Assembly: GCA_009767595.1 (NCBI GenBank)
Contig: VSDK01003953.1
Location: 187,383-251,382 of the forward strand
Direction of reading: 5' to 3'
Length of the DNA: 64,000 nt
Origin: Symbiodinium kawagutii
Lineage: Eukaryota; Sar; Dinophyceae; Suessiales; Symbiodiniaceae
Each line of letters begins with the position of its first letter. Positions within the stretch are counted from its first letter, which is position 1. This document shows, piece by piece, positions 1 to 13,500 of the stretch. Below the pieces are notes generated by a model. The model made no database searches and was not told where the DNA came from. It saw only the letters and a list, made by a program, of their open reading frames with translations. Position numbers and translations under genes: made by a program.

Positions 1-377
1 TGTAAACAATGTTGTGTCCAACTACTTGGATACACAATCAACATGATGTTTGCAAATCTTACCAGGTACTACCATTACAGTTGCTGTTGACAACGAACAT
101 TGGCAAATTGGCACACAGTACCATTAGCTACTATTGACTATAGACAGTGGTGAACTGTTGCTATTGGCAGTTTGTATTGTATTAATGCTCGATTCACATT
201 AATGAACCCCCACATGGTCGAATCACAAGCTAAGGTAAACTGGGGGTGGTTTATGAATATGGATCTATCATTACTACAAATGTTGACTAGCTATCTACCA
301 TTTGGTTGAAGCCCTCCTCGTAGCTCCAATTGGCTCCCCCGTAGCTTTGGCTAGTCGTGGTTCTCGCTGCGAAGCAC
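1..377. other. Left-edge intron of the centrin gene
   Basis: Downstream of the last centrin exon in the window. Contains degenerate ACTATTG-type repeats and, at 295-345, one copy of the short dispersed motif ACCATTTGGTTG...CTCGTAGCTCC. The remaining centrin exons must lie to the left. Confidence 0.6.
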
Positions 378-3300
378 CTCGTCGGTCATGCGCTCGCCCA
401 ATTCCTGGAGCTGTTGCTTGAGTGTGCGGCCAAAGCAACCAGCAATGAGCCATTAATGATGGCAATGGCATAGCAAAGCATGGCACTTCATGGTTTATCA
501 ATGTTCAGAATAGCTGGTGATAGTTGCTCATAATTAGCGAATACAGGAAAGCTATTGAATGTTTGTTGAAAGCAAATAAGAGTCCTTGGGTATTTCATAA
601 ATGGTTGATAAAAACTGATGATTATTGATAATTGAATGGCCAATAGCGGATTGATCATCAGCTAATGGCTCATAGTGGATTGAGAATCATGATGCATGCC
701 ATGTTTATGCACTGTTAGCGACTGACTTCTATCAACAATTGAATTATTAAGATCTACTAAGCGTGATTGATAATTGAACTAGTGGATCACTGTTGGTGAT
801 TCAGGGCTGATGACAGTGATTCTGAACAACAACAAAACGTTCATAGTGGTCCCGATGTACAAGGAGTGACTCAGCGCAATGGTTGTTGATAGTGAAACAG
901 ATTCTCATTCACACCAAATGATCAGTCAGGAATGTGTTGATGCTCTGGGATGAAACCTAAGGATGTGGCACAGGGGCACATACTTGTTGATAGTGCATGA
1001 TGATGTCGGATGATTTGGCAAAGAATATGGTTATATAGTAATGGCTGAGGGATCAAGATGATTTCTAGAGCCTCACAAATGATGGATTACGTACACTAAT
1101 CACTCAGGGATGAGGACAGATCAAATATGTATGAAACCTTAACAAATTGTGGTGATACATGGTGATACCCACAAACACCTGGGCATGTTGATAAATTCAA
1201 GGCACACACACACAAACCATCCCAGAATCCTCAGTTTAGGAAGAAAACAAACAAGTTGGGGTAATCCACTAGATGCACCCAATTGTATACAAAGTAGTTA
1301 TGTTGAAAGCTCCAACTTTGGGATTTTGACTGTTTGGGCTTCAGCCAGGATTGAATCTATCTACCTCGTACCCACATGTACCCACAAGCAACAACCAGCA
1401 GGATACACTCCCGTCCTTGGCGACACGCTTGAGGTTCTTGAAAGAAATCTTTCCAGTCTCATCGTCATCAAAGAGACGGAATGCCTCACGAGCAGGACGG
1501 GTACGGCTGGCGCTGACCATGGGCTACACCAATCTCGGTGGACAATTGCAAAGTATGCATGATTGAGTAGTATTTGCATACTAGTTTACAACTGGATGAT
1601 ATTGTAATCAAGCACTTCATGGTTCTGCGGATCATGAGTATCATCGTCATATCATGATTACAGTTGTTCATACGTTGATTCGTGGCTGATAAGCTGATTG
1701 AGTCGCAAATTTGATATCACTGAAGATCATCGCAGGATACTGCAGGTGTGTCACGGATTGTCACGGTGGGTCAACTGCTGAAATGCCTCCTGCTGCCATA
1801 TTTGTTGGCTATATGAACCTTCAACCTATAGGACCACATGTGGCAACCACTGGTAAACTCGATGTGGTTCTGCTGCATCCCCGAGTGCATTGGATTTCGC
1901 TGCCTTGGGTGCTAACTTTGCTTCCCTTGCAGAGGTAAACTTTCTGCTGAAAGCTACTATGTGCTTGTGTTGACAGGAAGGCTGATCGCTGATCGCTGCA
2001 ATGATCCCACCTTCAAGATTTCATCCTTGGGGTCGCGATTCAGAATCTTGTGGGTCATCATCTTCAGAAACTCCTGCAATGGGTTTCAGCGAGGGCATGC
2101 GTTGGTGGAACGATTCGTCGCTGGATGGAGAGCTTCTAAGGCCAATGTGGTCAAATATATCCAGCAGAATTACTTGGACCTGGGTGGTTTCTGAAAATAG
2201 GGATACCCCCCAAATCATGATGATACTAATCCATGGTAGCTCATAGCATTAAACCAACCATTTTGGGCGTCCCCCAAACCACATGGATGCTCCAATGTGA
2301 ATGATCCTTGCTTGGGAGACACTTCATTTACTGATGATTGAGACACTTCAGTTGCTGATGAGTGAGCAATGTCCAAAACCGTCAACCAGTAGCTGCTTGT
2401 CAGAAGGGCCCCGCAGTTGCTCATCAGAACCTCAGTTGCTCCACTGCCACGGCTCATCCCAGCGATCATCCTCATAGCCAATCGTGCCGGAACCATCATC
2501 CTGAGAACTGGAAAGCGAATGAGTCACAGATCCCTTCCCCATACTATTTGGTAATGATTGATATGGTCATTAGTATGTAGTACAGATTAGTAACGCTTTG
2601 TAGTAGCTACAATCATTGGCGATCATGAGAAATAGTCATAGTTGATAATTTGCGGCCAATGATGATTGATGTCGTCGACCGCAATGACAATAGGTCATCA
2701 AATATGATCATCGTCTGTGGAAAAACCTGGCTTAGTGGAACAAACACACCCTTCGGGGTCTCCCAGAAATGATCGAGAATCAAATCCACTCTTGGAGATA
2801 TATGAGATATCACCCCTTAACAGGTTTTCTTGTGCGGTTCAAATGCTTAGTCAAATTGCTTCGAAAACAGCTTCATCATCTACGTCTGAAAGTTCTATGA
2901 ATTGCTGCTGATAGTACCAAGATCGTGTCAATTGAACCTTGTTTATCTATGTTTATCTTGCATTAGTATTCCTTGCAAACTAGTCATGATAATGCTTGAA
3001 ATCAGGAAGTATCCGTGCTGTAAAACAAATCTTTAAACAGGTATATGTTATCTGACGGAACCCGATTACCACCTATCTAGTTTACCTATCTTTATCTAAC
3101 GTGCTCCACAAATTCAGGTTGCCCACGTATCTAGTTGTACCATGTCGTACTGTATGAATGCCAGATTTTTGTGCCGTTAAAGTGACATAGTCGCTCAAGG
3201 GGGAAGTCTCAGGATCTTCAAGAGTCCAGGTGCTTCGAATAGAATTTAAGCCTAGACATAGATCAAACATGGATCAGAAATCCTTGAAACTGACTTGCGC

Positions 3301-6300
3301 GCGCAACCTGAGTGTGGAGTGATCAGGTGCAAGTCTCGTGATCATAGGTAATTACACTGTATGGGCTCGGGTCCAAATGTATTTAACTGAAAATGGAAAA
3401 AATCCATTCAATGGCAATCCACCTGTTGAGAGAATTGTCTGGATGCCTCATCTGAATCTTTGCAGCAACTTCTGTTTTGAAAGCCATATTTCCTTTTTTC
3501 GCAACTGTAGCTAGCGCAGGCCTGTTTTACTCGGAGCTGCTGGAGCTGCTAGAGCTACTGGAACCCTATTTGGTTATTCCCTTTTGCTGTGACAAAAAAG
3601 GAGAAAAACAGGGCTGCAAAATTTTGTCGTCAAGCTTGGAAAAAAGGTCTTCAAGATCCCTTGGATTCAAGCAGCCACATAGTGGTTGTATGTGGTTGTC
3701 ATAAATTGTCGTTCTTCCCAAAAACTGCTCTTCCGTGCCATTGTGCGGATCCTTCGCGCCCTTTCGCACTCAACCAAAATCCAATAGATGGTTGGATGCA
3801 CAAATTGGTGTGGTGAATTCGTTGGTATAGACTGACTATGCTGAGCCATAGTTTGCACAGGTGCTTGTCTTGATTGGGAGGCGCTCGGACATGAGATGCA
3901 GAAACTTCTCTAGCCTGTTTGGGGCAACCGGTGGCCCCCAGGCCACTCGTCTTTCGCGCACCTTTGGCGAACTTTTCGCGGATTTTGCCTATGTAAGAAA
4001 GGCGGACCTGTGACATGATATCATGTCTAAACTGCCAATAACATCTAAATGCACAAATAAATGCACACACAGACTCTTTGACCCATGCACCACAATATTG
4101 AATGTTCTACTACCGTTGGATACTAAGTTCAGTACACAAATTTTAGACCAAATACCATACATATGTACATATTTGAATCATATGTATATTCACCCATCCC
4201 GCCCTCCCCAGGACATCTAACTTCCAACTTCGGCACGTCCACAATTATCCTGCCGGCAGGCAAACCAAAAATTCTGAAGGTGAACGACTGTATTTTCAGC
4301 CCAGCCCGGCTCAACCTACCAAGTCACATCCACATCGGAGATCATCTTCTGAATCTCCTCCTTCTTGGGCTCAAAACCCAAGGCACGCATCGCCACCTGA
4401 CTCCACAACGGAAGCGCCGTTGAGACATGTAAGTGGAAGTGTCACCCCTTGCTTTTGCAAAGGGAGATGGCGATGGTGCTACCCTTTGCAAGCCTCCACA
4501 TTTGTTCATTTCACAGTGCTCTTGGCGAAATGGGCAGGCTTGGCAGAGGTTGTTACTTCTCCGGACAATGTGAGGATCAAAATTCATCATGTCAGAGGTG
4601 CTTTGGGAATATTGATAATATTGTACATGACATATCTTCAATTTTCAATACCTGAAGTACACTTTGCGATTCAGCAATGTCATTAAACCTGTCTGAAGAA
4701 CAAACAATAATCCGGACAACATAACACCATGGTTCCTTCGTGCTCTTTCTTGGTACAACATGTCTCTGGCTTGGTTTCTAAATTGACCGTTTCGAAGAAG
4801 CCCATGCATCCCCACCACATCATTGCTGTTCAAGGGAAGCAAACCTGCGTGGATCTGGATCGGCTTTCTGGTGCGAAAAAATATTTGGGACACCTTGGTG
4901 GCTTCGAGATCCCTGTAGTGAATATACGGTAAACCTATCCACTCCCAAAAGCACTACTGTTTATTTTGGGCAAGCAGGTCTAGTCTTGATAAGTGACTGT
5001 TGTGATTCGACAGTTTGACAAACATCGAGTTTCGACTTTCAGTAGAGCAGCAACGATTCAAAGCCCAATACTACAACCATTTGGGTGTTTCTTAAAATGG
5101 GGAACCCCAAAATGGTTCGTTTAGTACCATTAGTCATAAATAATGGTGGTTGAAGGATGATTTGCGGGTACCCCTATTTCGAGAAACCAACATTTTGGGG
5201 TTGGACCTGCAACCATTGCAACCATAGCAGATCAACCTCTGGTTACCACCCATCCGTACGGTTCTATCGGCGGTGGCCTTCAGCTCCTTAGAATCTATTT
5301 CGCCACTGCCATCAGTGTCGAACAAGTCAAAGGCCTGGAGGGAGGGAACTGAGGGAACCTGCAGGTGAACTGAGCGGCTAAGAAACGATCGTTAATGACA
5401 CTGACTCAGACTTAAATCGCCTTACTTGAGATTCTCAAATATTCTCAATATGGCTAATCAGTTTTTAGTTCATGATTAATGAATGGTATACATTCATGCT
5501 TCCTGATCCTTGATGATCGTAAATCTTAGGGGACCAGACCCAACAATGGAACATGGTGAGACCATGTTGAGAACATGGTGAGTCTGTGGTGGTAACAGCT
5601 AGTCGGCAACCTTGGTCACACTGCGTGACCAAGGTCGTGAGCGGTCCTCAATGGTTAGCTGGTTGGTGGTTGAGCCACCCTGATGAAAAAATAGTCAACC
5701 AACAAACCAATTATTCATGCTCTGGAAAATAACAAATGTTAAAACGCACCGGTTGGTAGAGCTTAACAATGCTTCATGAATTGGTGGCAGTTCGTTCACA
5801 GCTGGTCTGTGGCTGTTAGGTGCTTTCCAACGTTCAGTGCGGATTCCGTTGGTGAATAGTTTTTTTGAGCGCTCCGCGTCGGCTCATCATGCACTTGAAA
5901 GGCTGACAATGGCTCAACATGGTTCACGGTGGTTTGTATCGGTTGATACCCATTATCATCCACTGCTAATGACGACATGCTTAATGCTGGGTATTAGTCA
6001 CCGCTGGCTGATCCAAAATGATTCACAAAGTTATACCCACCAGAATCATGGCCCTAGTCGTACATCAATTCGTAGGTAAGGAAATGTATAGCACCTCCCA
6101 AGGAAGTCAACCAGAGGAGAAACCAAGATCCGTCACAACCATATATTGAATCGTCGGCTGGCACCCAATTCTCAGTGCAGATACCTCCTACACTGGCCAT
6201 AGTTGACAAGGGTCTGAACTCTGGTCGGCCATGAAAAAGTATACAAGAATGTACCAACAAAAAACAGCTACATGAACGGGCAACGAATAGCTAGTCTGAT

Positions 6301-8268
6301 TTTTTGGAACTGCAACACTCATGTTATTTCGAAAGGCTGGGTGTCTTGGGGTCCGTATGTGTCTAACTTCCTACCCTTGGTTCCCACTCTTCGCCGGTAC
6401 GGGTGTTTCCGATCCCTTGAACAGGAATAAGACCTCTGTACTCAAAATTTTCTATTCATGGTTTTGACTACTGCAACGTGCAACTTGCCTTTGGGATGCA
6501 ACCACCATGGTTGTTCAGAAAATCCCTGTATGTGTAATGTGAAAATGGAGGGCCCATTGCCCTCGATCATATCCTCCCAAACATTCCCAAACTACGAATG
6601 TGATAGACCCGCCGGTATGAAGAATCAGTCAGTATGTTTCACAAACCATAGTAGTACGTGCTTAGCGAACAGTAAACTACAGATTGTACCCTGTCAGTAA
6701 CAATTTTCAACGACCATCAAAAAGGGTTTTTCTGCTCTCGTTGTGCATTGCAAGTCAGACATGCACAGCACAACAAATGTGTTCACAGAAATACCAGGGT
6801 ACATGTGGGTATTTCTCAAACTAGGGATACCCCGCAATCATCCAATATTACCACCCATAACTTTGGGTGCCCCTATGGCTTGAGAAATCATTGTATAGAA
6901 GCTGTTTGTTTAACCATGAGTTTGTTCGTGATTATCTCCTACTACTGACCTTTGGGGTTCCCGATGGCTTGAAAATTCACATCTGAGCCATTGTGAAACT
7001 CGACTGAGCCAGAGACCACCGTCCCTTCCCAGATCCCAGCCGGTGAGCCCTACAAGGAGTTCTAGGTGATCCGTACTGGTTCATGCAACACGTCGATTCT
7101 GGGTATCAGTTATAGCTATGGCCAACTCTGACTGGGCCTCTCTGCTTACCGCTGTTGGTTTCACTAAGGGAGCACTATCCACAGTGCCATCACAGCTCGA
7201 AGCTTGTCACCAAGGGGCCTCTTTGATCTCTTGCTTCTGCTCATCAGTGAGCTCCTTCTGCTTCTTCCCACCTGTTCACTGTGAGAAATTGGACACCTGA
7301 GGGGTAGTTCAAAACTGGTGAATCATGTTAATTACCTGGCGGTTTCTTTAACCAGGAAGAGTTTCATATCGGTGAAAGAACCATCCAAGTTCACATCATG
7401 GTTGGAATGTTATCTTTCCATGAACGGCATGCTTGAGCACCATTGCAATATTCTTGCCACTTTTCGCAAGCATGTTGGAATATGTAAGTGCAACCTGTCA
7501 CAGAACCATTCCAATCATCAGGTTCTTTGACAGCCAGCGACGCCCAAGCTTACAGTACCTGTGGAAATCCTCTCCTACGGTGATACTGGTGGCACCGCGA
7601 GCTCCGTGTGGGTTTCGTGACAGGTTCACCGTACTGGGTGTTTCAGCAATACAGGTATGTATACAGTAGACATGATGGGAATCATGAGTGGAAATTGCTA
7701 GTGTCACAAGGGGACTATTCAGCAATGTAATCAGCCGGAAAATCCTACTCATTATTCATCACTAACGATCATTATAGCAAATGTTAACTCCCAGTATTCA
7801 TATGATCAACCTTTCATATTTACACCAAGAACCATACTGAAGCACCTATGAGTAAAGGAAGGGATCGATCAGTCAGTCACTGCACCTTTGACACTCGCCC
7901 ACATGCAATTCATGACTATAAGATACCTGTGGAAATAAAAATGATGGCAGGTAGACTCAGGTAGACGGCAGCAGTTTCCGGAAATGAAAGGTTTTGCACT
8001 TTAGTTCCTTCAAAGGTAAAACATCTACACATAAGTACGGTCCACCCATGTCTGTATAGATGTTTCTGCAGGCGTGCATCTACATACCTATGTGACTATG
8101 ACTATGTGTATCTAATCAAAGACATGATGATATGATGTTGCTGCAAGGTGTGTCTGTGTGTGAATGCTAGACCTGCTAGAGTCCACTACCATCGGGCCAT
8201 CATGGGCCCCATGGGCCATCTGGCAATCCATCGCTCTTGGTACCTGCGTTGAAGCGGCGAAGAGCCAT
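378..8268 (-). CDS. CETN: Centrin, 5' and middle part of the gene (3' end beyond left edge)
   Basis: Centrin is a small EF-hand calcium-binding protein of basal bodies, centrioles and flagellar roots. Seven exons can be read on the minus strand: 8244-8268 ([11 protein letters not shown]), 7219-7271 ([16 protein letters not shown]), 5278-5334 ([15 protein letters not shown], first EF loop), 4328-4396 ([18 protein letters not shown]), 2011-2073 ([20 protein letters not shown]), 1416-1484 ([17 protein letters not shown], third EF loop) and 378-404 (ELGERMTDE). Order and sequence follow the centrin family, about 160-170 residues; 121 are seen here. Phases agree, including the split glycine codon between the first two exons. 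Donors are GT after exons 8244, 4328, 2011 and 378, GC after 7219 and 5278, and apparently GA after 1416. The second half of the second EF loop, expected between 2074 and 4327, was not found, and about 35 C-terminal residues lie off the window. The start is the first ATG of the only exon that fits upstream. Identification is very strong; exon ends are hand-called. Confidence 0.93.
2184..2281. repeat. Fold-back element (family A), partial
   Basis: TGGTTTCTGAAAATAGGGAT at the left; the right arm retains ACCAACCATTTTGGGCGTCC. In the centrin intron between exons 2011 and 4328. Confidence 0.6.
5083..5191. repeat. Fold-back element (family A)
   Basis: GTGTTTCTTAAAATGGGGAA at the left mirrors GGGTACCCCTATTTCGAGAA plus ACCA at the right; centre has TAAATAATGG. 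In the centrin intron between 4328 and 5278. Confidence 0.8.
6804..6985. repeat. Fold-back element (family A)
   Basis: GTGGGTATTTCTCAAACTAG at the left; two right-arm-like pieces, GGGTGCCCCTATGGCTTGAG near 6865 and GGGGTTCCCGATGGCTTGAA near 6955. In a centrin intron. Confidence 0.7.
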
Positions 8269-9094
8269 GATGGATAGCAGCTAGGCGTTCAATGACAGGA
8301 AGGAGCGTCGGGCTTGAGCACTGACGGCAAGCAGCAATGAGCAAGTTCTATGCTACCTGTAGCAAGCAACATTGACAATGATATGATATCGGATGTTGTT
8401 TGCGAGCAATCCTTCAATGATTAATACGTGTCAATGATACGTATCAAAATAGCCAGCATTAAATAATTATATCGTAATTGAATAATATTGAATATAATTA
8501 CTTGACATCATTTGACATCAATAGGTACGCATTTGTATGTTCATCCATGTGCGCGCCTGAGAGTCTGGGACCCTCATGTTAGGAAACGCCCATATCAAAG
8601 AAACACACTACTATATAGTATGTAATTAAGTAAACATGTCTAATTAATTACACAATATGTATAGAATGCATTCTGGAAGGAAAGAGACAGTAGCTCAGGA
8701 AACTTTACCACTTGATAATCGAGAATGACGCGCATCAAATCCTGTTCGATCATTTGAAGTTCTGCCTGGTTTAACCACCGTCGTGATTCCGTTACAGGCT
8801 TTCAAAGAAATTAACCTACACCCTCTGGTGAACTATCATGGCAATGGAAAATCCACCATTGATTGATTATTTCCTGGGGTTTTCGTAATGAAATCGTGGA
8901 TTTTTACAGGCCAGCTTACTTCACCGGAGGGTAGATCTACCTAAGTGAAGGGGGGTTCCAAACTTCCTCACACTTCCTCATCAAGCGATTTGGAGTTTGA
9001 ATAGATTTCCAAACAGGTTGATGAGTAATTAGCCCTCAAAGAATAACAAAAGCGACAGCAACAACAGCTACAGCAACAACAGCAACAGCAACAA

Positions 9095-9149
<55 letters not shown>

Positions 9150-9929
9150 AACAACAACAACAACAACAACAACAGCTGCTCATGCTTCAACTTCTACTTC
9201 AGCTATAACCACAATGATTTACTACAACTTGCCACTGCTGCTACTACTGTGACATACTGTGACTGCAGGTGTGACTACAGCATCAACAGCTGCGTTTTTT
9301 CCACAGTGAATCTGCCAACGGATGTATGATTACCATGTGGTGGTTTGTCAAAATAGGGTACCCCAAAATCATCCAATACTTGTCAAATCTAAGAATACAC
9401 AAACCATTTTTAGGGGTTCCCATGAAACAAGACACCACCATGATGGACAGCTGGAACCACTGGTGAGCGCCGTCCTGTTACCGGCTGAGCTCCCCCCACA
9501 TGAGTCAGAAGGAAGCGTGGTCTGAGGCTCACAGCACGCTTCACTGCGTTCACCTCGACGAGTCGCCACACGAGGTCCGAGTCGTGACTCCAGTGTTGGT
9601 GGTGTTGGTGTTGGCCCGGGCAACAACGACAAGACTGCGGTTTGTCGGGGTGAAGTGCCCTGGATGACCCAGTTGACTTCCGGTGGTTGACCTGTCAAAT
9701 TAGAACTGTGGGATGAAGCTGAGAATGAAGCAATCGGACTCCAAGGACAGACATTGATGGTTCATTGTCCCCAAGCAACGCTGGGTAACTAACGGTCAAC
9801 TAGTAACTAGGGCTGTTCCACTTCAAATGCATTCTATCCAGGGCTATAACCCACTGACTAATCAGGATGACTCACTTAGTTTACCATTTGGTTAGGCCAC
9901 TCCTCGTAGCTCCTGGCCTCGCTCCCCCT
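8269..9929. other. Intergenic stretch between the centrin start and the methyltransferase 3' end
   Basis: Runs from the centrin ATG (8268, minus) to the candidate last exon of the upstream gene. Directly above the ATG is a mildly GC-rich leader (8269-8340) with several AG dinucleotides that could receive a trans-spliced leader; this is inference. It also holds AT-rich DNA at 8400-8680, a CAA/CAG/CGA tract at 9047-9178, a fold-back element near 9338-9430, and a GC-rich open stretch at 9545-9690 (minus, reading ...SHDSDLVWRLVE before a GTGAAC donor) that might be an exon or UTR. No complete gene is visible. Confidence 0.5.
9047..9178. repeat. CAA/CAG/CGA trinucleotide-hexanucleotide tract
   Basis: Consecutive ACA, AAC, CAG and CGA-AAC units; the core is a run of eleven or so CGACAA units followed by CAA units. 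It would read as poly-Q/R on the plus strand and poly-C/R on the minus strand, but no splice context ties it to a gene, so it is called as simple repeat. Confidence 0.9.
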
Positions 9930-9971
9930 TTAGAGGGCCAGAACGAGATTCCCCTTGCTCGTGGCCACGCT
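9930..9971 (-). CDS. Candidate terminal exon of the methyltransferase-like gene
   Basis: Minus-strand segment after a GAG-type acceptor reading SVATSKGNLVLAL then TAA. Position downstream of the methyltransferase exons and an in-frame stop suggest a C-terminus. The 35 bp after the stop belong to a short motif also found at 295-345 and 10331-10370. Phase to the preceding exon (out 1) does not match directly, so an exon would be missing or this call is wrong. Confidence 0.3.
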   Translation of the reverse strand, partial: SVATSKGNLVLAL

Positions 9972-10558
9972 CTCAACCACCAGCCAGTAGCATTGCTAGT
10001 AGTAATGACCACTAAGACACCCAAACGATTGACGCTATAGAATCGTTTCCGGTGAACTGACTCATAGTGAAACCCATGTAACGATGATAAATCGACCAAA
10101 TTAAATCTCAGTACATGAGTATAGACATTAGTTCCTTGTCATTTTATCACAACAATGGTTTGTCTTCTTAGTCCTCGCACAAAAAAAAACATTTCAGCTA
10201 AGCGTGACTCAGAGCAATCGAGCCAAAGTGTTGGCGCTGACACGCTGAAACATATGCATCAGTGCAATGAAAACAATGTTTGACAAACAAAACACATCTG
10301 AAGAAAAACACCAACGACATTTGACGAGATCTACCATTTGGTTGGGGTACTCCCCGCAGCTCCTTGGCTTCCAAATTAGAAAGGCATATACAGGGATACC
10401 CCCGGATCCGAATCGCTCCCTCCCAACAACCAAACATCCAATAAGCAACAATTATCTAATAACCATCAATAATCAACAACCAATCCAATAACCATCAATA
10501 GCTCCTATAATATCCAACAACCATCAATAACCACCAGCGTTTCAACCCTACATCCCAC

Positions 10559-13500
10559 TGTTCAGCGGTGGCCCTTGGTTGGCTTCATTGCTGTGGGTTC
10601 CGACCGCGTCCGGCAGCGCCATGTGATTGAACACCTCGTGATCGGTGCTGCGAGGCACCACAAGTTTTCACATCGGACCTGGGTATCTAGGACTTGGATC
10701 ATGACCACAGTAGGACCTAGTGATAATGACTTACTTATTGTGTCCTACTTGGTGATCTATACACTAGGACCTACGACCAGGATCATGACCACTACTTATA
10801 CTGAACCAAGATGAACCAAGTATACCCAGGACCTAGTACAATACAAGTTTTCTTAGCACTACAAGTCTAGAAAGAAGTCATACTTGTATCATGACCACAA
10901 GGAGGAAACTGCAAGTTTTCTTAGGACTTTCGCTCATTAGGATCTATCATCCTTATGTATAATATCAATGAAACAATATATACTTGTATATGGCTTCCCA
11001 AATACTTTGGTACCCTACAAGTTTTCTTAGGACCCTACCAGTTTTCTTCGGACTGAGTAATGTGTGGGGTCCTAAGAAAACTTGTAGGGTACCAAATACA
11101 TGGGAACTTGTAATATCAAACCTTTTGAATACAAATAATGGCTTTGCAAACCGATTTTGAGATCTGTAGGGTTCCACTTCTTTGAGATCTTGCATTTACA
11201 TAGGTATCATTGCTTTTGCATAATTGATAAGCGACAATTTGCCCAACCCAGCCTGAATGATGCTGTTTTTCTCTCATGGTTTCTCAGAACAGGTGTCCCA
11301 GTTATCATCCAGTTTCTTAGTCATTCATAATGCTAAACCCCCAGCGATATTATTAGTCATCCAATTTTCCTTAGTCTTTCACAATGCTAAACCCGCAGCG
11401 ATATTGTTAGTCATCCAATTTCTTCTTAGTCATTCATTATGCTAAACCCCCCAGCGATATTATTAGTCATCCAATTTTCCTTAGTCATTCATTATGCTAA
11501 ACCCCAAGCGATATTATTAGTCATTCAATTTTTCTTAGACATTCATTATGCTAAACCCCCAGCGAGATTATTAGTCATCCAATTTTTCTTAGTCATTCAT
11601 AATGCTAAACCCCCAGCGATATTATTAGTCATCCAATTTTTCTTAGTCATTCATTATGCTAAACCCCCAGCGATATGATTAGTCATCCAATTTTTCTTAG
11701 TCATTCATAATGCTAAACCCGCAGCGATATTATTAGTCATCCAATTTGTCTTAGTAATTCATTATGCTAAACCCCCAGCGAGATTATTAGTCATCCAATT
11801 TCTTCTTAGTCATTCATTATGCTAAACCCCCCAGCGATATAATTAGTCATCCAATTTCTTCTTAGTCATTCATTATGCTAAACCCCCCAGCGATATTATT
11901 AGTCATCCAATTTTCCTTAGTCATTCATTATGCTAAACCCCAAGCGATATTATTAGTCATTCAATTTTTCTTAGACATTCATTATGCTAAACCCCCAGCG
12001 AGATTATTAGTCATCCAATTTTTCTTAGTCATTCATAATGCTAAACCCCCAGCGATATTATTAGTCATCCAATTTTTCTTAGTCATTCATAATGCTAAAC
12101 CAACAGCGATATTATTAGTCATCCAATTTTTCTTAGTCATTCATTATGCTAAACCCCCAGCGATATGATTAGTCATCCAATTTTTCTTAGTCATTCATAA
12201 TGCTAAACCCGCAGCGATATTATTAGTCATCCAATTTGTCTTAGTAATTCATTATGCTAAACCCCCAGCGAGATTATTAGTCATCCAATTTCTTCTTAGT
12301 CATTCATTATGCTAAACCCCCCAGCGATATTATTAGTCATCCAATTTTTCTTAGTCATTCATAATGCTAAACCCCCAGCGAGATTATTAGTCATCCAATT
12401 TTTCTTAGTCATCCAATATGCTAAACCCCCAGCGATATTATCAGTCATCCAATTTTTCTTAGTCATTCATTATGCNNNNNNNNNNNNNNNNNNNNNNNNN
12501 NNNNNNNNNNNNNNNNNNNNNNNNNNNNNNNNNNNNNNNNNNNNNNNNNNCATTCATTATGCTAAACCCCCAGCGAGATTATTAGTCATCCAATTTTTCT
12601 TAGTCATTCATAATGCTAAACCCCCAGCGAGATTATTAGTCATCCAATTTTTCTTAGTCATCCAATATGCTAAACCCCCAGCGATATTATCAGTCATCCA
12701 ATTTTTCTTAGTCATTCATTATGCAAAACCCCCCAGCGATATTATTAGTCATCCAATTTTTCTTGTTATTCATTCATTATGCTAAACCCCCAGCGATATT
12801 ATTAGTCATCCAATTTTTCTTAGTCATTCATAATGCTAAACCCGCAGCGATATTGTTAGTCATCCAATTTTTCTTAGTCATTCATTATGCTAAACCCCCA
12901 GCGATATTATTAGTCACCCAATTTTTCTTAGACATTCATAATGCTAAACCCCCAGCGAGATTATTAGTCATCCAATTTTTCTTAGTCATTCATAGTGCTA
13001 AACCCCCCAGCGATATTGTTAGTCATCCAATTTTTCTTAGTCATTCATAATGCTAAACCCCCAGCGATATGATTAGTCATCCAATTTTTCTTAGTCATTC
13101 ATTATTCTAAACTCCCAGCGATATTATTAGTCATCCAATTTTTCTTAGTCATTCATTATGCTAAACCCCCAGCGATATTATTAGTCATCCAATTTTTCTT
13201 AGTCATTCATAATGCTAAACCCCCAGCGAGATTATTAGTCATCAATTTTTCTTAGTCATTCATAATGCTAAACCCCCAGCGATATTATTAGTCATCCAAA
13301 TTTTCTTAGTCATTCATAATGCTAAACCCCCAGCGAGATTATTAGTCATCCAATTTTTCTTAGTCATTCATAATGCTGAACCCCCAGCGATATTATTAGT
13401 CATCCAATTTTTCTTAGTCATTCATAATGCTAAACCAACCAAAGCTTTGGGATTCCCGCATTTTAGTGACCCCGGGCGACCTGTCCCCTTGACCGTGACC

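Noticed and set aside
2433-2453. Possible missing centrin loop exon (minus strand reads RGSGATE)
   Set aside because: GSG matches the EF loop, but two positions are missing, the calcium-binding aspartates are absent, and there is no AG acceptor in the right phase.
11257-13050. Plus-strand repetitive proteins of 80-160 residues (NAKPPAILLVIQFFLV repeats)
   Set aside because: They come from the 54-bp repeat; single-base indels between units break the frame and no start or splice context exists.
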